A DNA stretch of 64,000 nt from a virus. Below, piece by piece: positions 1 through 8,418 of this stretch. Under the pieces are notes generated by a model, which was not told the DNA's origin, made no database searches, and worked only from the letters and a program-made list of their open reading frames with translations. The DNA lies in IMG/VR virus record IMGVR_UViG_3300042890_002891, positions 1 to 64,000 of that record; one strand, given 5' to 3'. The translations under genes were made by a program, and so were the position numbers. The stretch's first letter is position 1, and each line of letters opens with the position of its first letter.

Positions 1-146
1 GCATGGGGTGTATCTTCTTCACAGAGCCCAAACCATTTGTTGCCTTAAGTTAGCAATTGCCTTTGACGTCCAAGTCCAGACCGGGTATCTCACCGTTCCT
101 CAATGGAGCCGAACCAAACATTCGGCACAGTGTCGTTTGTGTTGCC

Positions 147-575
147 TTAAATTTTGTTTATGATGTGTGAGCCATGTACTCTGACTGAGATATGGCCATT
201 GTAATAATCTGCGGATTCCAATACCTTGCGATTGAACTGTTCTCTAGCTTCAATGTATGAACATTGTGCTTTTGAAGTGCAATAGTAAAGTATTTCTCTG
301 GTGAAGTTTTCGGTGCCTAGGGTGTTTACGTCAACAGTAAGATTTTCGCTTGAACCGTAGTAGTCGCGCCAATCACTGTCAATTTTGGTTCTAATTTTCT
401 TTTTTTTCTTGATGCCGTTTTTTTGCTTGACTGTTTTGTATGTGGTTTTTGAAAATTTAGCTAGTTTTTTGCCTATGTACTTGCGACCAGAAAGATTATT
501 GGTGATCAGGTAAACAAATCCTATGCATTCTTCGGGCAGTGTCTCAACTGGAGTGTTTTGATAGTGCCATGTCAT
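147..575 (-). CDS. GIY-YIG family endonuclease (Seg-like)
   Basis: A 142-residue protein. The N-terminal third carries the GIY-YIG signature in degenerate form: GFVYLI at about residue 19 and KYIGKK at about residue 33. A lysine-rich stretch follows, then a region with conserved-looking Arg and Glu residues (FTREIL, EAREQF). This is the size and layout of the free-standing phage endonucleases related to T4 Seg proteins, which cut DNA and can promote their own spread or act in recombination. It is the last recognisable gene of the minus-strand gp55-gp46 transcription unit, 33 nt downstream of the dehydrogenase gene. Family assignment is from motif recognition. Whether it homes, or is a domesticated nuclease, is unknown. 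Confidence 0.75.
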   Translation of the reverse strand: MTWHYQNTPVETLPEECIGFVYLITNNLSGRKYIGKKLAKFSKTTYKTVKQKNGIKKKKKIRTKIDSDWRDYYGSSENLTVDVNTLGTENFTREILYYCTSKAQCSYIEAREQFNRKVLESADYYNGHISVRVHGSHIINKI

Positions 576-608
576 GCGAAAATTTGTTGTATTACCTTTG
601 CAGTATAG

Positions 609-1193
609 TTATGCCTTGTGGTTGAGATTGCAGTAAAAAGTTGCCTCTTCTAGCACTGTGTTTGAATCCACAGTGATAGCGTATTTTATAAAATTGCTTA
701 TGTCGTTTAGATTGATTCCGTTGCCTGTCCAGGATGCGCGGCTACGAGTCAACTCAGTATCCAGTCTATCCAGTGTTATTAGTGTGGTTTTGAATCCCAC
801 TTGATTTTGTTTAAATGCCTGTGTACCTTGCTTGCTGGCATGCGACAAGGCAGCTTTGGCTACTCTGTAGGTTTCAAATCTGGGCTCAGGTGCAACAACG
901 GTCTTGTTGCCCGAGCTGCCGATGTTGAAAATATGTCCTGTCTTGCCAGCAGTTTTCCACGCATCATACACTGCAAAGTACACCTGTGACTGTGCAAAAT
1001 TTGCCCAGGATTCTTGCGGAGGACCGTCAAATGCATTGTTGATAAACACATCGTAGTCTATGCTGTGGGCAGCAATTTTTTCAACATCTTTGGTGATATC
1101 CCAGCCGTTTGCTCTGCTGATGCTTTGTGCATTCAATGCAGTTGCTAGATACAACCCTAGCCCTTTGTTGCCACCTGTGATCAATGTGTTCAT
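609..1193 (-). CDS. Short-chain dehydrogenase/reductase (SDR)
   Basis: A 194-residue Rossmann-fold oxidoreductase. The N-terminus holds the nucleotide-binding glycine motif TGGNKGLG (residues 6-13), then the FINNA motif (50-54), serine in NIGSSG (90-95) and the catalytic pair Y109 and K113 in YRVAK. This is the classical SDR Ser-Tyr-Lys triad. The protein is about 50 residues shorter than typical SDRs because the C-terminal substrate loop is short. Its start overlaps the stop of the upstream radical SAM gene (ATGA), so the two are probably translationally coupled. A role in modifying a sugar or in redox chemistry of the radical SAM pathway is inference only. Confidence 0.8.
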   Translation of the reverse strand: MNTLITGGNKGLGLYLATALNAQSISRANGWDITKDVEKIAAHSIDYDVFINNAFDGPPQESWANFAQSQVYFAVYDAWKTAGKTGHIFNIGSSGNKTVVAPEPRFETYRVAKAALSHASKQGTQAFKQNQVGFKTTLITLDRLDTELTRSRASWTGNGINLNDISNFIKYAITVDSNTVLEEATFYCNLNHKA

Positions 1194-2293
1194 CTAACGG
1201 ATCCTCCTTGATCCCATACTTTTTGCAATTTTGACCCGCAAGTCATTGCGCATTCAAACAGCCTATTTTTATTGTTCCAACTGCTCACCAGATCATTCCA
1301 GAACGCATTGTTAAAAATAGCATCAAGTGAATGATGTTGTATGCTCAAATTATCTAATCCGTATTTTTCTAAAAATTCACGAACTTGATTCTTGCCATTG
1401 ACCTGGCTCAAGGCGTTTGCACCTGGCAACGAATTATTGCGGAACCTAGCATCGTACAAATTGTGATTGAAAAAATTGCAAGGTAGCACGACACCTTGTG
1501 CTGTAATCACAACTTTTTTACCTAGTAAGGAATCACATTTTATCTCAGTTGTATCAAAATAGTCTTTGATATTTTTGTATTCACTCTTGAGCATGGGCAG
1601 GAACATCATACTACGGTTTCTGTATTCAGAATTTTCTGGAGGCTCTAGCACCTGGCTACTGTTTGATACAGGCCACTCAGACAGTTCTTCCAGAGTGTCA
1701 TGATTTAAAAATCTTCCCGTTTTACGTATCAGTATATTAAAAAATCCCATGTCGTGTGCCAGTTGCTTTGCAGCCTCAACTTGATGTTCGTTGTGTTTGA
1801 ACACAATAAAATTCCACTGCGCTCTACCGCCGGCATTTATATAGGCTTGAGCATTTTCAATGACTTTGTGATATTTTACATTCTTTCTATACAGATGTAA
1901 AGTATCTTCCAGGCCGTCGATGCCAAAATCAATTTGTCCATACCCGTTCATGATTTGTGCTATCTCTGTCCAGTACGCTGGCTCATGCACTCCTCCATTG
2001 GTATGGATATACAACCACAAGGTAGGATTTTTTCTTCTAAAATCTCTAAGTATACCCAGGAAGTCTGGATGCATGATTGGATCACCGTAGCTGCCACAAA
2101 AGAACACTTGTCTCAATCGTTGACACAACTCGTCAGTGAATGCTGTGTCAATTACCATTCTGTCAAGATGATCCAGCGGCATAAACGGATTGAGTCCGTG
2201 CCCAAGTGAGTTTCGTGGACATTGAGGACAAGCAGCATTGCAGTAAGTTGTAATTTCCAACTGATACTCGTCAATGGTATCAAAATTAAACAT
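1190..2293 (-). CDS. Radical SAM protein with C-terminal twitch/SPASM-like cysteines
   Basis: Starting from ATG at 2293, the protein has the radical SAM cluster motif C18-x3-C22-x2-C25 (CNAACPQC), which binds the 4Fe-4S cluster that cleaves S-adenosylmethionine. A C-terminal segment has C-x13-G-x4-C (KCDSLL ... GVVLPC) and ends in CAMTCG, the half-SPASM or 'twitch' pattern for a second Fe-S cluster. The upstream frame is open to 2341, but the 2293 start gives an 8-nt overlap (ATGTTTAA) with the preceding radical SAM gene, as at other junctions here. It resembles its upstream neighbour in layout and C-terminal CGSK motif, so the two are likely a tandem duplication. Substrate unknown. Confidence 0.85.
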   Translation of the reverse strand: MFNFDTIDEYQLEITTYCNAACPQCPRNSLGHGLNPFMPLDHLDRMVIDTAFTDELCQRLRQVFFCGSYGDPIMHPDFLGILRDFRRKNPTLWLYIHTNGGVHEPAYWTEIAQIMNGYGQIDFGIDGLEDTLHLYRKNVKYHKVIENAQAYINAGGRAQWNFIVFKHNEHQVEAAKQLAHDMGFFNILIRKTGRFLNHDTLEELSEWPVSNSSQVLEPPENSEYRNRSMMFLPMLKSEYKNIKDYFDTTEIKCDSLLGKKVVITAQGVVLPCNFFNHNLYDARFRNNSLPGANALSQVNGKNQVREFLEKYGLDNLSIQHHSLDAIFNNAFWNDLVSSWNNKNRLFECAMTCGSKLQKVWDQGGSVR

Positions 2294-3152
2294 GCAGTTC
2301 AGTCTCTCTTTGCCATTGGTTACTAAAACTAGAGCCGCCATCTTTGGATCCGCATGTGTCTACACAAACAATATTGGGCTGCGGACTATTCCAGGAACTT
2401 TGCACACTGTCAAAATCTGTGACAAAATCTCGTTGTCTAGAACCCAACCAACAGCAAGGACTCATATTACCTTGCGCATCAATGTATGCGCTTTGCTCTT
2501 GGAGTGCATGACAATTGATTTGGGCAGAAATCACTTGAGGAAGATGCCATCCTACAGGTGCTTCAAGTCTATCTGTGAATCCACGGCGGCTAATCTTGGC
2601 ACGAAACCATTTGAATCCCATGTTGCGAGCAAGTTGTTCGCACTCATCAACTTGATGTTGATTGTGCTTGTACACTAGCATATCCCAGTGTGCAGAGCCC
2701 CCAGCTTCTATAAACGCTTGTGCGTTTTGCATTAGCTTAGACCACTTGACATTCTTTCGATACACTTCGTTTGTGCTTTCTAAACCGTCAATGCTAAACA
2801 CCGCATAATCCTGGGGCTGGTTAAACATAGTGCCCAGGGCATGCCACCATAGTGTGGTTTGCAGGCCACCGTTGCTGTTTATACCCAATGTAATGTTAGG
2901 GTTTAAATTTCTAAAATAATTGTAAATGTCCAGAGTGTGTTTTCCAGCTGCTGGATCACCATATACACCGCACATGAACATCTTGTCAAGTTGTGCAATT
3001 TGTTCGTCAGTGAAGTGTTCAAGAATCTTTGACACTGTGAGATGATGCTGACGATCCTTGCGGAAGTTGAGATCAGTTTCTCTGGCACACAGGGCACAGG
3101 CGGCCTGACACACGTCCGTGGGTTCCAAATGTAGGACTTGAATACTACGCAA
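2286..3152 (-). CDS. Radical SAM protein with C-terminal twitch/SPASM-like cysteines
   Basis: The radical SAM motif is CQAACALC near the N-terminus (about residues 15-22). The C-terminal half has CHALQ followed by GNMSPCC (C-x13-G-x4-C) and ends with CVDTCGSK, matching the downstream paralogue. No ATG exists at the 5' end. TTG at 3152 is preceded by GAGG at a 6-nt spacing and overlaps the gp46 stop by 8 nt (TTGCGTAG). A second TTG at 3158 is possible. Known family members transfer radicals to peptides or small molecules; the substrate here is not visible. The gene is probably translated by coupling to gp46. Confidence 0.85.
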   Translation of the reverse strand: MRSIQVLHLEPTDVCQAACALCARETDLNFRKDRQHHLTVSKILEHFTDEQIAQLDKMFMCGVYGDPAAGKHTLDIYNYFRNLNPNITLGINSNGGLQTTLWWHALGTMFNQPQDYAVFSIDGLESTNEVYRKNVKWSKLMQNAQAFIEAGGSAHWDMLVYKHNQHQVDECEQLARNMGFKWFRAKISRRGFTDRLEAPVGWHLPQVISAQINCHALQEQSAYIDAQGNMSPCCWLGSRQRDFVTDFDSVQSSWNSPQPNIVCVDTCGSKDGGSSFSNQWQRETELHV

Positions 3153-5226
3153 GTTCAACCTCGGTGTTGTAGTTTGTGAATCCGTTTTCCTTCACAACCT
3201 TGAGGATGTTTTCTACTCGTCCACTCAGTTCATCTCTATGACTCACAAGCCAGATACTCTTGTGGCGTTCACGACTCATGCGTTTGAGCAGGGCCAGCGC
3301 ATTCTCTACACCTGCTGTGTCCAGGCCATTGTCAATCAGTTCATCTACAAACAACAGGTTGATTGGTGAGTACAGGCTTTCCCAAACGTCGCGGAATGCA
3401 AAGTTTAAACTCAAGATCAGTCTGGTGCGTTCACCTCTGCTGAGATTGTCAAAGTCCAGTTCACGACCCAGTTCTTCAATGCTGACACTGAGATCGTTTT
3501 GAAACTTCACAGTGTGCGGCAACCCAATGCGATCCAGATAGTGCGTGAGCCTTGCGTTGAGATAACTTAGATTCTGATCAATAATCTTTTTGCGAACAAA
3601 ACTGTCCTTGCTGGTCAGCAGTTTAAGCAGGAAGTCCTGATGCTCTTGCAGTCGATTGAGATCGTTTAGTGCATCATAACTCACAATCTGCAGAGCCTGA
3701 TCTGTCATGTCGTCGATCTGATCAGTGTAAGGATCAGATTCGGCTGTCTTGGTTGTGATCTGTTGCAACAGATTAGCAACCTGACTCATGTGTGTGACGG
3801 CCTTGGCTTCGGTGTCGTAATGAGTAACTGGTTGAGCACCCAGCACAACCTCAGTGTATTCCAAAATCTGTTCAGCATAAGGATCAAGTTCCAAAAGTTT
3901 GGTATCAATTTGCTTTTGAATATTTTCCAACTCGCTTGAATGTCTAATAGCTTCTGCTTCAGTACGGTAGTGTGTAACAGGCTTTGCACCTAACACGCCT
4001 AGTGCAGACAGTGCTGCGGCGTGTTCGATCAGCTGACTGTTTGTGGCCAAGATCTGTAGTTCAGCTTCTTGCAGGGTCTTGCGTTTGGCTTCCAGTACTG
4101 CTTCGTGACTTCCGTCGTGGAACTCTTGTCCACAAGCATAGCATTTGTGTGCTTCTAGTTCAGCAATCTCTGCAGCTAGTTTGGCAATAGAGGTTTGCTC
4201 TCGAATCTCATCAGACTTGCAACGAGCAATCAGCTTTTCAAGATCTGCTGTGTTCTTGGACTGGTGTGTGTAAGCAGTCAGAGCAGTGTGCGCTGCCAGT
4301 TCGGCCTCAATGTCAATGTGACTTAGTAGATCATAGTTGGCTCGAAATTCAGCCACATCTCGAAATTGTTTTTGTCTCCAGGCTGTAGATCTAGCCACCA
4401 AGGCAGTGTGAGCATCCTGCGCTGTCTTTTGTTGACTGTAGACAGCAAGATCTCGATGTGCCAGCAATTCAGCTTCAATGTTGATCTGTGTTAGGTCAGC
4501 ATACTGTGTGGCAAGATATTCAAGATCGCTGTCTTGCTTTTTTTGCCATAACACTCGTCGACGCCGGAGACTTTCAATCTGTTCTGCAATACGACTGTTG
4601 GCTTCAACTACTGCTCTGATTCTAAATTCTTCTTGAGATACAGCATCCTTGGTGCCTCTGGCCAGTTCCTTGATTGCATCAGCACGTTCACTCAGCAGGG
4701 TAATGCCCAACAACTGTTCAATAATGGTTCGTTGATCATTGGCTTTTAGACCCAGGAACGGTTCAGTGTAGGTATTGAGAGCCACAACATGTTTGAACAT
4801 GTCGTGACTCATGTTCATGATACGTTCCACAGCGTCTTGAGTTTCTCTGGAATCACCTTGTGCTTCGTCTGTGGCCACAGTGGCTTCGTTGTTCACATAG
4901 AATTTCAGTACGTTGGGTTTGCGACCGCGCTCAATTCTATACTCTGCACCGTTGACTGCAAACTCCAGGCTGACCAACATGTTTTTGCCGTTGGTCTTGT
5001 TGACCAGATTATCCTTGCGGATGTTTGACAGAGCATTACCATACAAGGCATAGCTGAGTGCATTGATAATTGTGGTCTTGCCTGTGCCGTTGCGTGATCC
5101 GTCGCCGCCTAGGTCAAGATTTTCGCCCAGCACCAGGGTAATGTCTTTGCGGTCAAAGTTGATGGCCTGTGTGGCAGCCCCCACACTCATGAAGTTTCGA
5201 ACAGTGAGATTTTTTATTGATATCAT
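3145..5226 (-). CDS. 46: Recombination endonuclease subunit, SbcC/Rad50-like (T4 gp46)
   Basis: A 693-residue SMC-type ATPase. Walker A GTGKTT is at residues 47-52, after the GENLDLGG lead-in typical of phage gp46. Two long coiled-coil arms flank the zinc hook C362-Y-A-C365. The C-terminal lobe has the ABC signature region (LSRGERTRL) and Walker B with LLFVDELID. With gp47 it forms the Mre11-Rad50-type complex that resects DNA ends for recombination-dependent replication. The start overlaps the gp47 stop by 4 nt. It is longer than T4 gp46 (about 560 residues). The extra length is largely explained by tandem duplications in both arms: about 50-residue copies starting LGAKPVTHY and LGAQPVTHY, and about 57-residue copies around INIEAEL and IDIEAEL. 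Confidence 0.93.
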   Translation of the reverse strand: MISIKNLTVRNFMSVGAATQAINFDRKDITLVLGENLDLGGDGSRNGTGKTTIINALSYALYGNALSNIRKDNLVNKTNGKNMLVSLEFAVNGAEYRIERGRKPNVLKFYVNNEATVATDEAQGDSRETQDAVERIMNMSHDMFKHVVALNTYTEPFLGLKANDQRTIIEQLLGITLLSERADAIKELARGTKDAVSQEEFRIRAVVEANSRIAEQIESLRRRRVLWQKKQDSDLEYLATQYADLTQINIEAELLAHRDLAVYSQQKTAQDAHTALVARSTAWRQKQFRDVAEFRANYDLLSHIDIEAELAAHTALTAYTHQSKNTADLEKLIARCKSDEIREQTSIAKLAAEIAELEAHKCYACGQEFHDGSHEAVLEAKRKTLQEAELQILATNSQLIEHAAALSALGVLGAKPVTHYRTEAEAIRHSSELENIQKQIDTKLLELDPYAEQILEYTEVVLGAQPVTHYDTEAKAVTHMSQVANLLQQITTKTAESDPYTDQIDDMTDQALQIVSYDALNDLNRLQEHQDFLLKLLTSKDSFVRKKIIDQNLSYLNARLTHYLDRIGLPHTVKFQNDLSVSIEELGRELDFDNLSRGERTRLILSLNFAFRDVWESLYSPINLLFVDELIDNGLDTAGVENALALLKRMSRERHKSIWLVSHRDELSGRVENILKVVKENGFTNYNTEVELA
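3690..3993 (-). repeat. Tandem duplication in the C-terminal coiled-coil arm of gp46
   Basis: Two adjacent units of about 50 residues (150 nt each). They begin LGAKPVTHYRTEAEA and LGAQPVTHYDTEAKA and each ends near DPY(A/T)(E/D)QI. Boundaries are approximate. Confidence 0.8.
4180..4560 (-). repeat. Diverged duplication in the N-terminal coiled-coil arm of gp46
   Basis: Two units of about 57 residues are recognisable by INIEAELLAHRDLAVYSQQ and IDIEAELAAHTALTAYTHQ. They lie on the other side of the zinc hook from the better conserved duplication, so both arms were lengthened. Boundaries are approximate. Confidence 0.6.
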
Positions 5227-6239
5227 AAGTTTTGATAAATCTTCAACAGCAGTTTGTTATCGTAGAATTCGGATTCAATGTTGGTAATCTGGTCTGTGAC
5301 AATTTGATCCACTGATTCAAACTTGATCTCACCAGGCGACATGTCGGTGTCTACCGAACTAGACTTGTTGGGTATCAGAGCCATCTCTCTAAGTCCGTAG
5401 TCTTTGATAAACGTTTCTTTGATAAAGTTGGCTTCTTCGTATGAAATCTCAATGTCTAACTGCACACGCACATGCATGCCTGGCGCCAGGATAGTGGCAG
5501 CATTGTCAATGATGTTGCTGAGACCAAACACACGATATCTGGGCTGATCTGGCCAGGCATGGAACTCGGGCTCCTTGTCCCATTCTAGAATCATCATGCC
5601 GCGATCATCGTCGCCGGCATCTGCATAGTTGTGCGGAAAACAATTGCCAATGTAGGTAATGTTCTTTTTGGTCTGCCGCTTGTGAAAGTGTCCAGTGAAC
5701 ACATGTTCAAAGCCGGTGAAGTGTTCCCGTTGCACTTCGCCATGATCGGGCATTTCAATTTGTGCATTCATCAAGTAACCGGGCAGCTCAAAGTGCCCAA
5801 ACATGTACTTGCCCGTTAGTTTGGGTATGCGTTTATGATCATCTCCACATAGCCAAGGGGCAATAGTGACATTACCGTGGCTAACCCAATCATTGCAGAT
5901 TTCCACATTAGGGAGGTGCTTTGCCCACTCCACGCTTTGAATGTCACGTTTATCGCGATAATATAAATCGTGGTTACCAGGAATAAAATACACACGTTGA
6001 AAATTAGCATTCATGTGCTCCAGTGCTTGTAGGCTGTAGTTGAGTGTGACAATGTTGAGACTGGCACGGTTGTTGTGCCAGTCACCCAGAAACATGCAGG
6101 TTTCGCAACCTTGTTCCATGGCCTTGGCCGTGGCCCACTTCACAAAGTTCAGGCAGTCCTCATTGTGTTGAGTGCTGTTGCTCTTGAGTCCAAAATGTAT
6201 GTCCGTGAAGACCGCAGCTTTGCGAAATAGATTTGTCAT
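5223..6239 (-). CDS. 47: Recombination endonuclease subunit, Mre11/SbcD-like (T4 gp47)
   Basis: A 338-residue calcineurin-like metallophosphoesterase. Metal-binding motifs appear in order: D13-x-H15 (TDIHFG), GDWHNN with D53, GNHD (residues 88-91), GHFE (148-151) and GHFHKRQ (183-189). These are the five signature blocks of Mre11-type nucleases. The protein pairs with gp46, whose gene follows directly with a 4-nt overlap. Length is close to T4 gp47 (about 340 residues). It processes DNA ends during phage recombination and replication. No irregularity is visible. Confidence 0.93.
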   Translation of the reverse strand: MTNLFRKAAVFTDIHFGLKSNSTQHNEDCLNFVKWATAKAMEQGCETCMFLGDWHNNRASLNIVTLNYSLQALEHMNANFQRVYFIPGNHDLYYRDKRDIQSVEWAKHLPNVEICNDWVSHGNVTIAPWLCGDDHKRIPKLTGKYMFGHFELPGYLMNAQIEMPDHGEVQREHFTGFEHVFTGHFHKRQTKKNITYIGNCFPHNYADAGDDDRGMMILEWDKEPEFHAWPDQPRYRVFGLSNIIDNAATILAPGMHVRVQLDIEISYEEANFIKETFIKDYGLREMALIPNKSSSVDTDMSPGEIKFESVDQIVTDQITNIESEFYDNKLLLKIYQNL

Positions 6240-6248
6240 TAATACAGT

Positions 6249-7406
6249 TTACAGGTATTCTTCTACTAAGTCGAGTATATTGGGCCAAAGATCTTGAAAT
6301 TTTTGATGATTGTATTGATCATACTGGATTATTTGATCATTGAACATTTTCAAAGTGACTAATGCTGGTTCCTTGGATTTGGTCAATCGATTGAATGTGG
6401 CATCTATTCCTTGTATAGGATAAAAATCTCTATCTTCGGGATGTAAGTTTTCAAAATGCCATTCACTGGCTGCCTTGAGCTCGTATGCGGCTTTTTTGCG
6501 AATAGACTCTGGCATGTTAAACACATCCATGCTATAGTTGTCGATAATCGGAAACATGTTGATTTTTTTGATTCCAGCCTGATGAAAAGTTTTTATAGTT
6601 TCTACAATGTCAAATGCACTAAACATACTATAGACAAAATTGATAGAGACTGTGTCGGGCCAATGTTGCACCAGATATTGTAAGTTGTCTTCAATTAGAG
6701 ACCACTTGCCCATATTTCGAACATATTCAAATTTTGCACCAGTGTTTTCTAAACTCACATTCCACTTGGTGTTTGATCTAGGTCTGCTCAATAATCGTGG
6801 CGTGCATGGCAGCTCGGACAATTTGTAACTGAGATTGGTTATGATGCTGATTTTGCATTGGTCAGATAAATTATCAATCAATTTGTAGTTTTGTTTCATC
6901 AACATGGGTTCACCACCTACTAACATAATCTCATCTATCTCTGTACTCCGGCTCAATATCCATTGCAGTAGATCGTCTTGGTACGGCTTGATCACCAAAC
7001 TGCGTTTGATGTTGAGCCGATCTTGCCATACGCTGCTGAAAGTGGGATTACAATACACACATCCAAGATTACAGGCGTTGTTCCACCTTATATCCAAACA
7101 TTTTAGATTCAGTTGATCTTCAACAAAATCAGGATAGAATAAATTGTAGTGTTCTTTAAGAGTAGCTAGCCCTGACTGAGTTTCAGACTCAATACAAGTT
7201 TGACAATTTTTTTGGTCAGGTTTACCGGATAACATATTTTGTTGTATCTCTTTGAGCGACTGAGATTTTAATATCTCCTGGATGCCGGTCTCATTAAGAT
7301 TCCCTAGCGAAGTGCCGCCAACACAGCAAGTTCGAACATGACCATCTTCTCGAACAGTCAATCCTGTCCAGGGTGCAGTGCAAAAAACTTTTGCCATGTG
7401 ATTCAT
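6249..7406 (-). CDS. Twitch-domain radical SAM protein
   Basis: A 385-residue protein with the architecture shared by six proteins of this window. An N-terminal cysteine-rich module (C9 in FCTAPW, C27-C28 in VRTCC, C68-x2-C71) precedes the radical SAM motif C112-x3-C116-x2-C119 (CNLGCVYC), followed by NPTFSSVW and a GGEPML block. The N-terminal cysteines probably hold an auxiliary Fe-S cluster. It sits between gp55 and gp47, genes that are close neighbours in T4. The start overlaps the gp55 stop by ATGA. Likely co-transcribed with gp55 and therefore expressed before or with late genes. Substrate unknown. Confidence 0.88.
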   Translation of the reverse strand: MNHMAKVFCTAPWTGLTVREDGHVRTCCVGGTSLGNLNETGIQEILKSQSLKEIQQNMLSGKPDQKNCQTCIESETQSGLATLKEHYNLFYPDFVEDQLNLKCLDIRWNNACNLGCVYCNPTFSSVWQDRLNIKRSLVIKPYQDDLLQWILSRSTEIDEIMLVGGEPMLMKQNYKLIDNLSDQCKISIITNLSYKLSELPCTPRLLSRPRSNTKWNVSLENTGAKFEYVRNMGKWSLIEDNLQYLVQHWPDTVSINFVYSMFSAFDIVETIKTFHQAGIKKINMFPIIDNYSMDVFNMPESIRKKAAYELKAASEWHFENLHPEDRDFYPIQGIDATFNRLTKSKEPALVTLKMFNDQIIQYDQYNHQKFQDLWPNILDLVEEYL

Positions 7407-8311
7407 TCGTCTACACTGTAAGTTGTAATTGTAACCGGACCGCTCAGGGCTGCCATTGAGTGCTTGCCAGAATTCTGTCGCGTCCAGCTAGGGTTGAGTC
7501 CGTTCATCTCTAGAATATCATCACGAATGTTTTGACTTTTCTTTTCAATGTTCAGGATACGAGTAAAGCTATTGGTAATAGCGGCAGTATAATACGCAAA
7601 AGGATTCTGCGATTTTGATTCATCAAATTGCAGTCCGATTTGACTGAGTTGTAACAAGGCTTGTCCACGCATTTCTTCATTGTAGGTGTATCCTCTCCAG
7701 TTTGATCTTGTGGCATAACGTTCACACAGTTTCATGAACATCATGGCCAATTTTCTAGTCATGTCACCGTGATCCTTGGAAAACTCTCCGGTTTCAAGAT
7801 CGCCTTTCCAGTGGCTCTTGCCCACCAGGAACGGCACCTTGGCGTCGTCTATACGATAGTGAAAAAACGGAGGAAAGTTCACTCGAATATGTGTGGGATC
7901 CAACATTGGTGCATCAATCAGATCAGCTAGCGGATCTTCGACCACTTCGTCTATCTCTAATAAATCTTCTAGTTTGCTGCGCTTTTTTGCTTCGGCCTTG
8001 GTGATTTTCTTGGGTGCCATGGGTACGTGTTCCCAGGTCATGATTCGAAACACAATGTCTGTGTTGGGTATTTTTTTTGGATCAAGTATCTCACCAGTTT
8101 CACGTTTGATACGATCAGCACGATTTCTACGGGCTTCCGCTATGGTTTTTTGATTGATCTTGCTCAGACTTGGCAGAATAATATCGCACTGGTGATCTAG
8201 ATCAGGATCTCTATAGGCACAGTAGTTTTTTTTGCTGGAATGAATCTCTTTGAGAATGTCTCTGTTGTTGAGATAATTGGTTTTTGGTGTGGTCCTTGCG
8301 ATGATTGCCAT
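7403..8311 (-). CDS. 55: Late-transcription sigma factor (T4 gp55-like)
   Basis: A 302-residue protein. The part after about residue 195 matches the conserved core of T4-type gp55: helices with MTRKLAMMFMKLCERYA, RGYTYNEEMRGQALLQL, and LQFDESKSQNPFAYYTAAI followed by TNSFTRILNIEKKSQNIRDD. gp55 replaces sigma70 on host RNA polymerase and recognises the short TATAAATA-like late promoter. The protein is clearly longer than T4 gp55 (185 residues), with an extra N-terminal region rich in Lys, Arg and Asp. It is first in the minus-strand operon, preceded by AAGGA and a sigma70-like promoter. The TAAATA motifs before the structural genes fit it as their activator. Confidence 0.88.
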   Translation of the reverse strand: MAIIARTTPKTNYLNNRDILKEIHSSKKNYCAYRDPDLDHQCDIILPSLSKINQKTIAEARRNRADRIKRETGEILDPKKIPNTDIVFRIMTWEHVPMAPKKITKAEAKKRSKLEDLLEIDEVVEDPLADLIDAPMLDPTHIRVNFPPFFHYRIDDAKVPFLVGKSHWKGDLETGEFSKDHGDMTRKLAMMFMKLCERYATRSNWRGYTYNEEMRGQALLQLSQIGLQFDESKSQNPFAYYTAAITNSFTRILNIEKKSQNIRDDILEMNGLNPSWTRQNSGKHSMAALSGPVTITTYSVDE

Positions 8312-8337
8312 TAAGACAGGTCCTTAAAATATTACTT

Positions 8338-8365
8338 AGTATAACATATTTTGCCACTTTGTCAA
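8338..8365 (-). promoter_or_regulatory. Sigma70-type promoter for the gp55-gp47-gp46 operon
   Basis: On the minus strand a perfect -35 TTGACA (8365-8360) and a -10 TATACT (8343-8338) are separated by 16 nt. The ribosome binding site AAGGA and the gp55 start at 8311 follow. It should be recognised by host RNA polymerase early in infection. Confidence 0.8.
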
Positions 8366-8395
8366 CCTTTATAAACTGAGTGGTTTATTTTTTGG

Positions 8396-8402
8396 GTAAA
8401 TA
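8396..8402 (+). promoter_or_regulatory. Candidate late promoter (GTAAATA)
   Basis: GTAAATA lies 16 nt upstream of the first structural gene, in the divergent gap opposite the gp55 promoter. It resembles the T4 late -10 element TATAAATA and its shortened form in marine relatives. The same GGTAAATAA string precedes the gp6 gene and the 48-residue gene. Confidence 0.55.
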
Positions 8403-8418
8403 AGATATAGGAATCACT

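Noticed and set aside
1-146. Possible tRNA (GGTTCGGCTCC looked like a T-arm)
   Set aside because: No matching acceptor stem, D-arm or anticodon arm could be folded around it.
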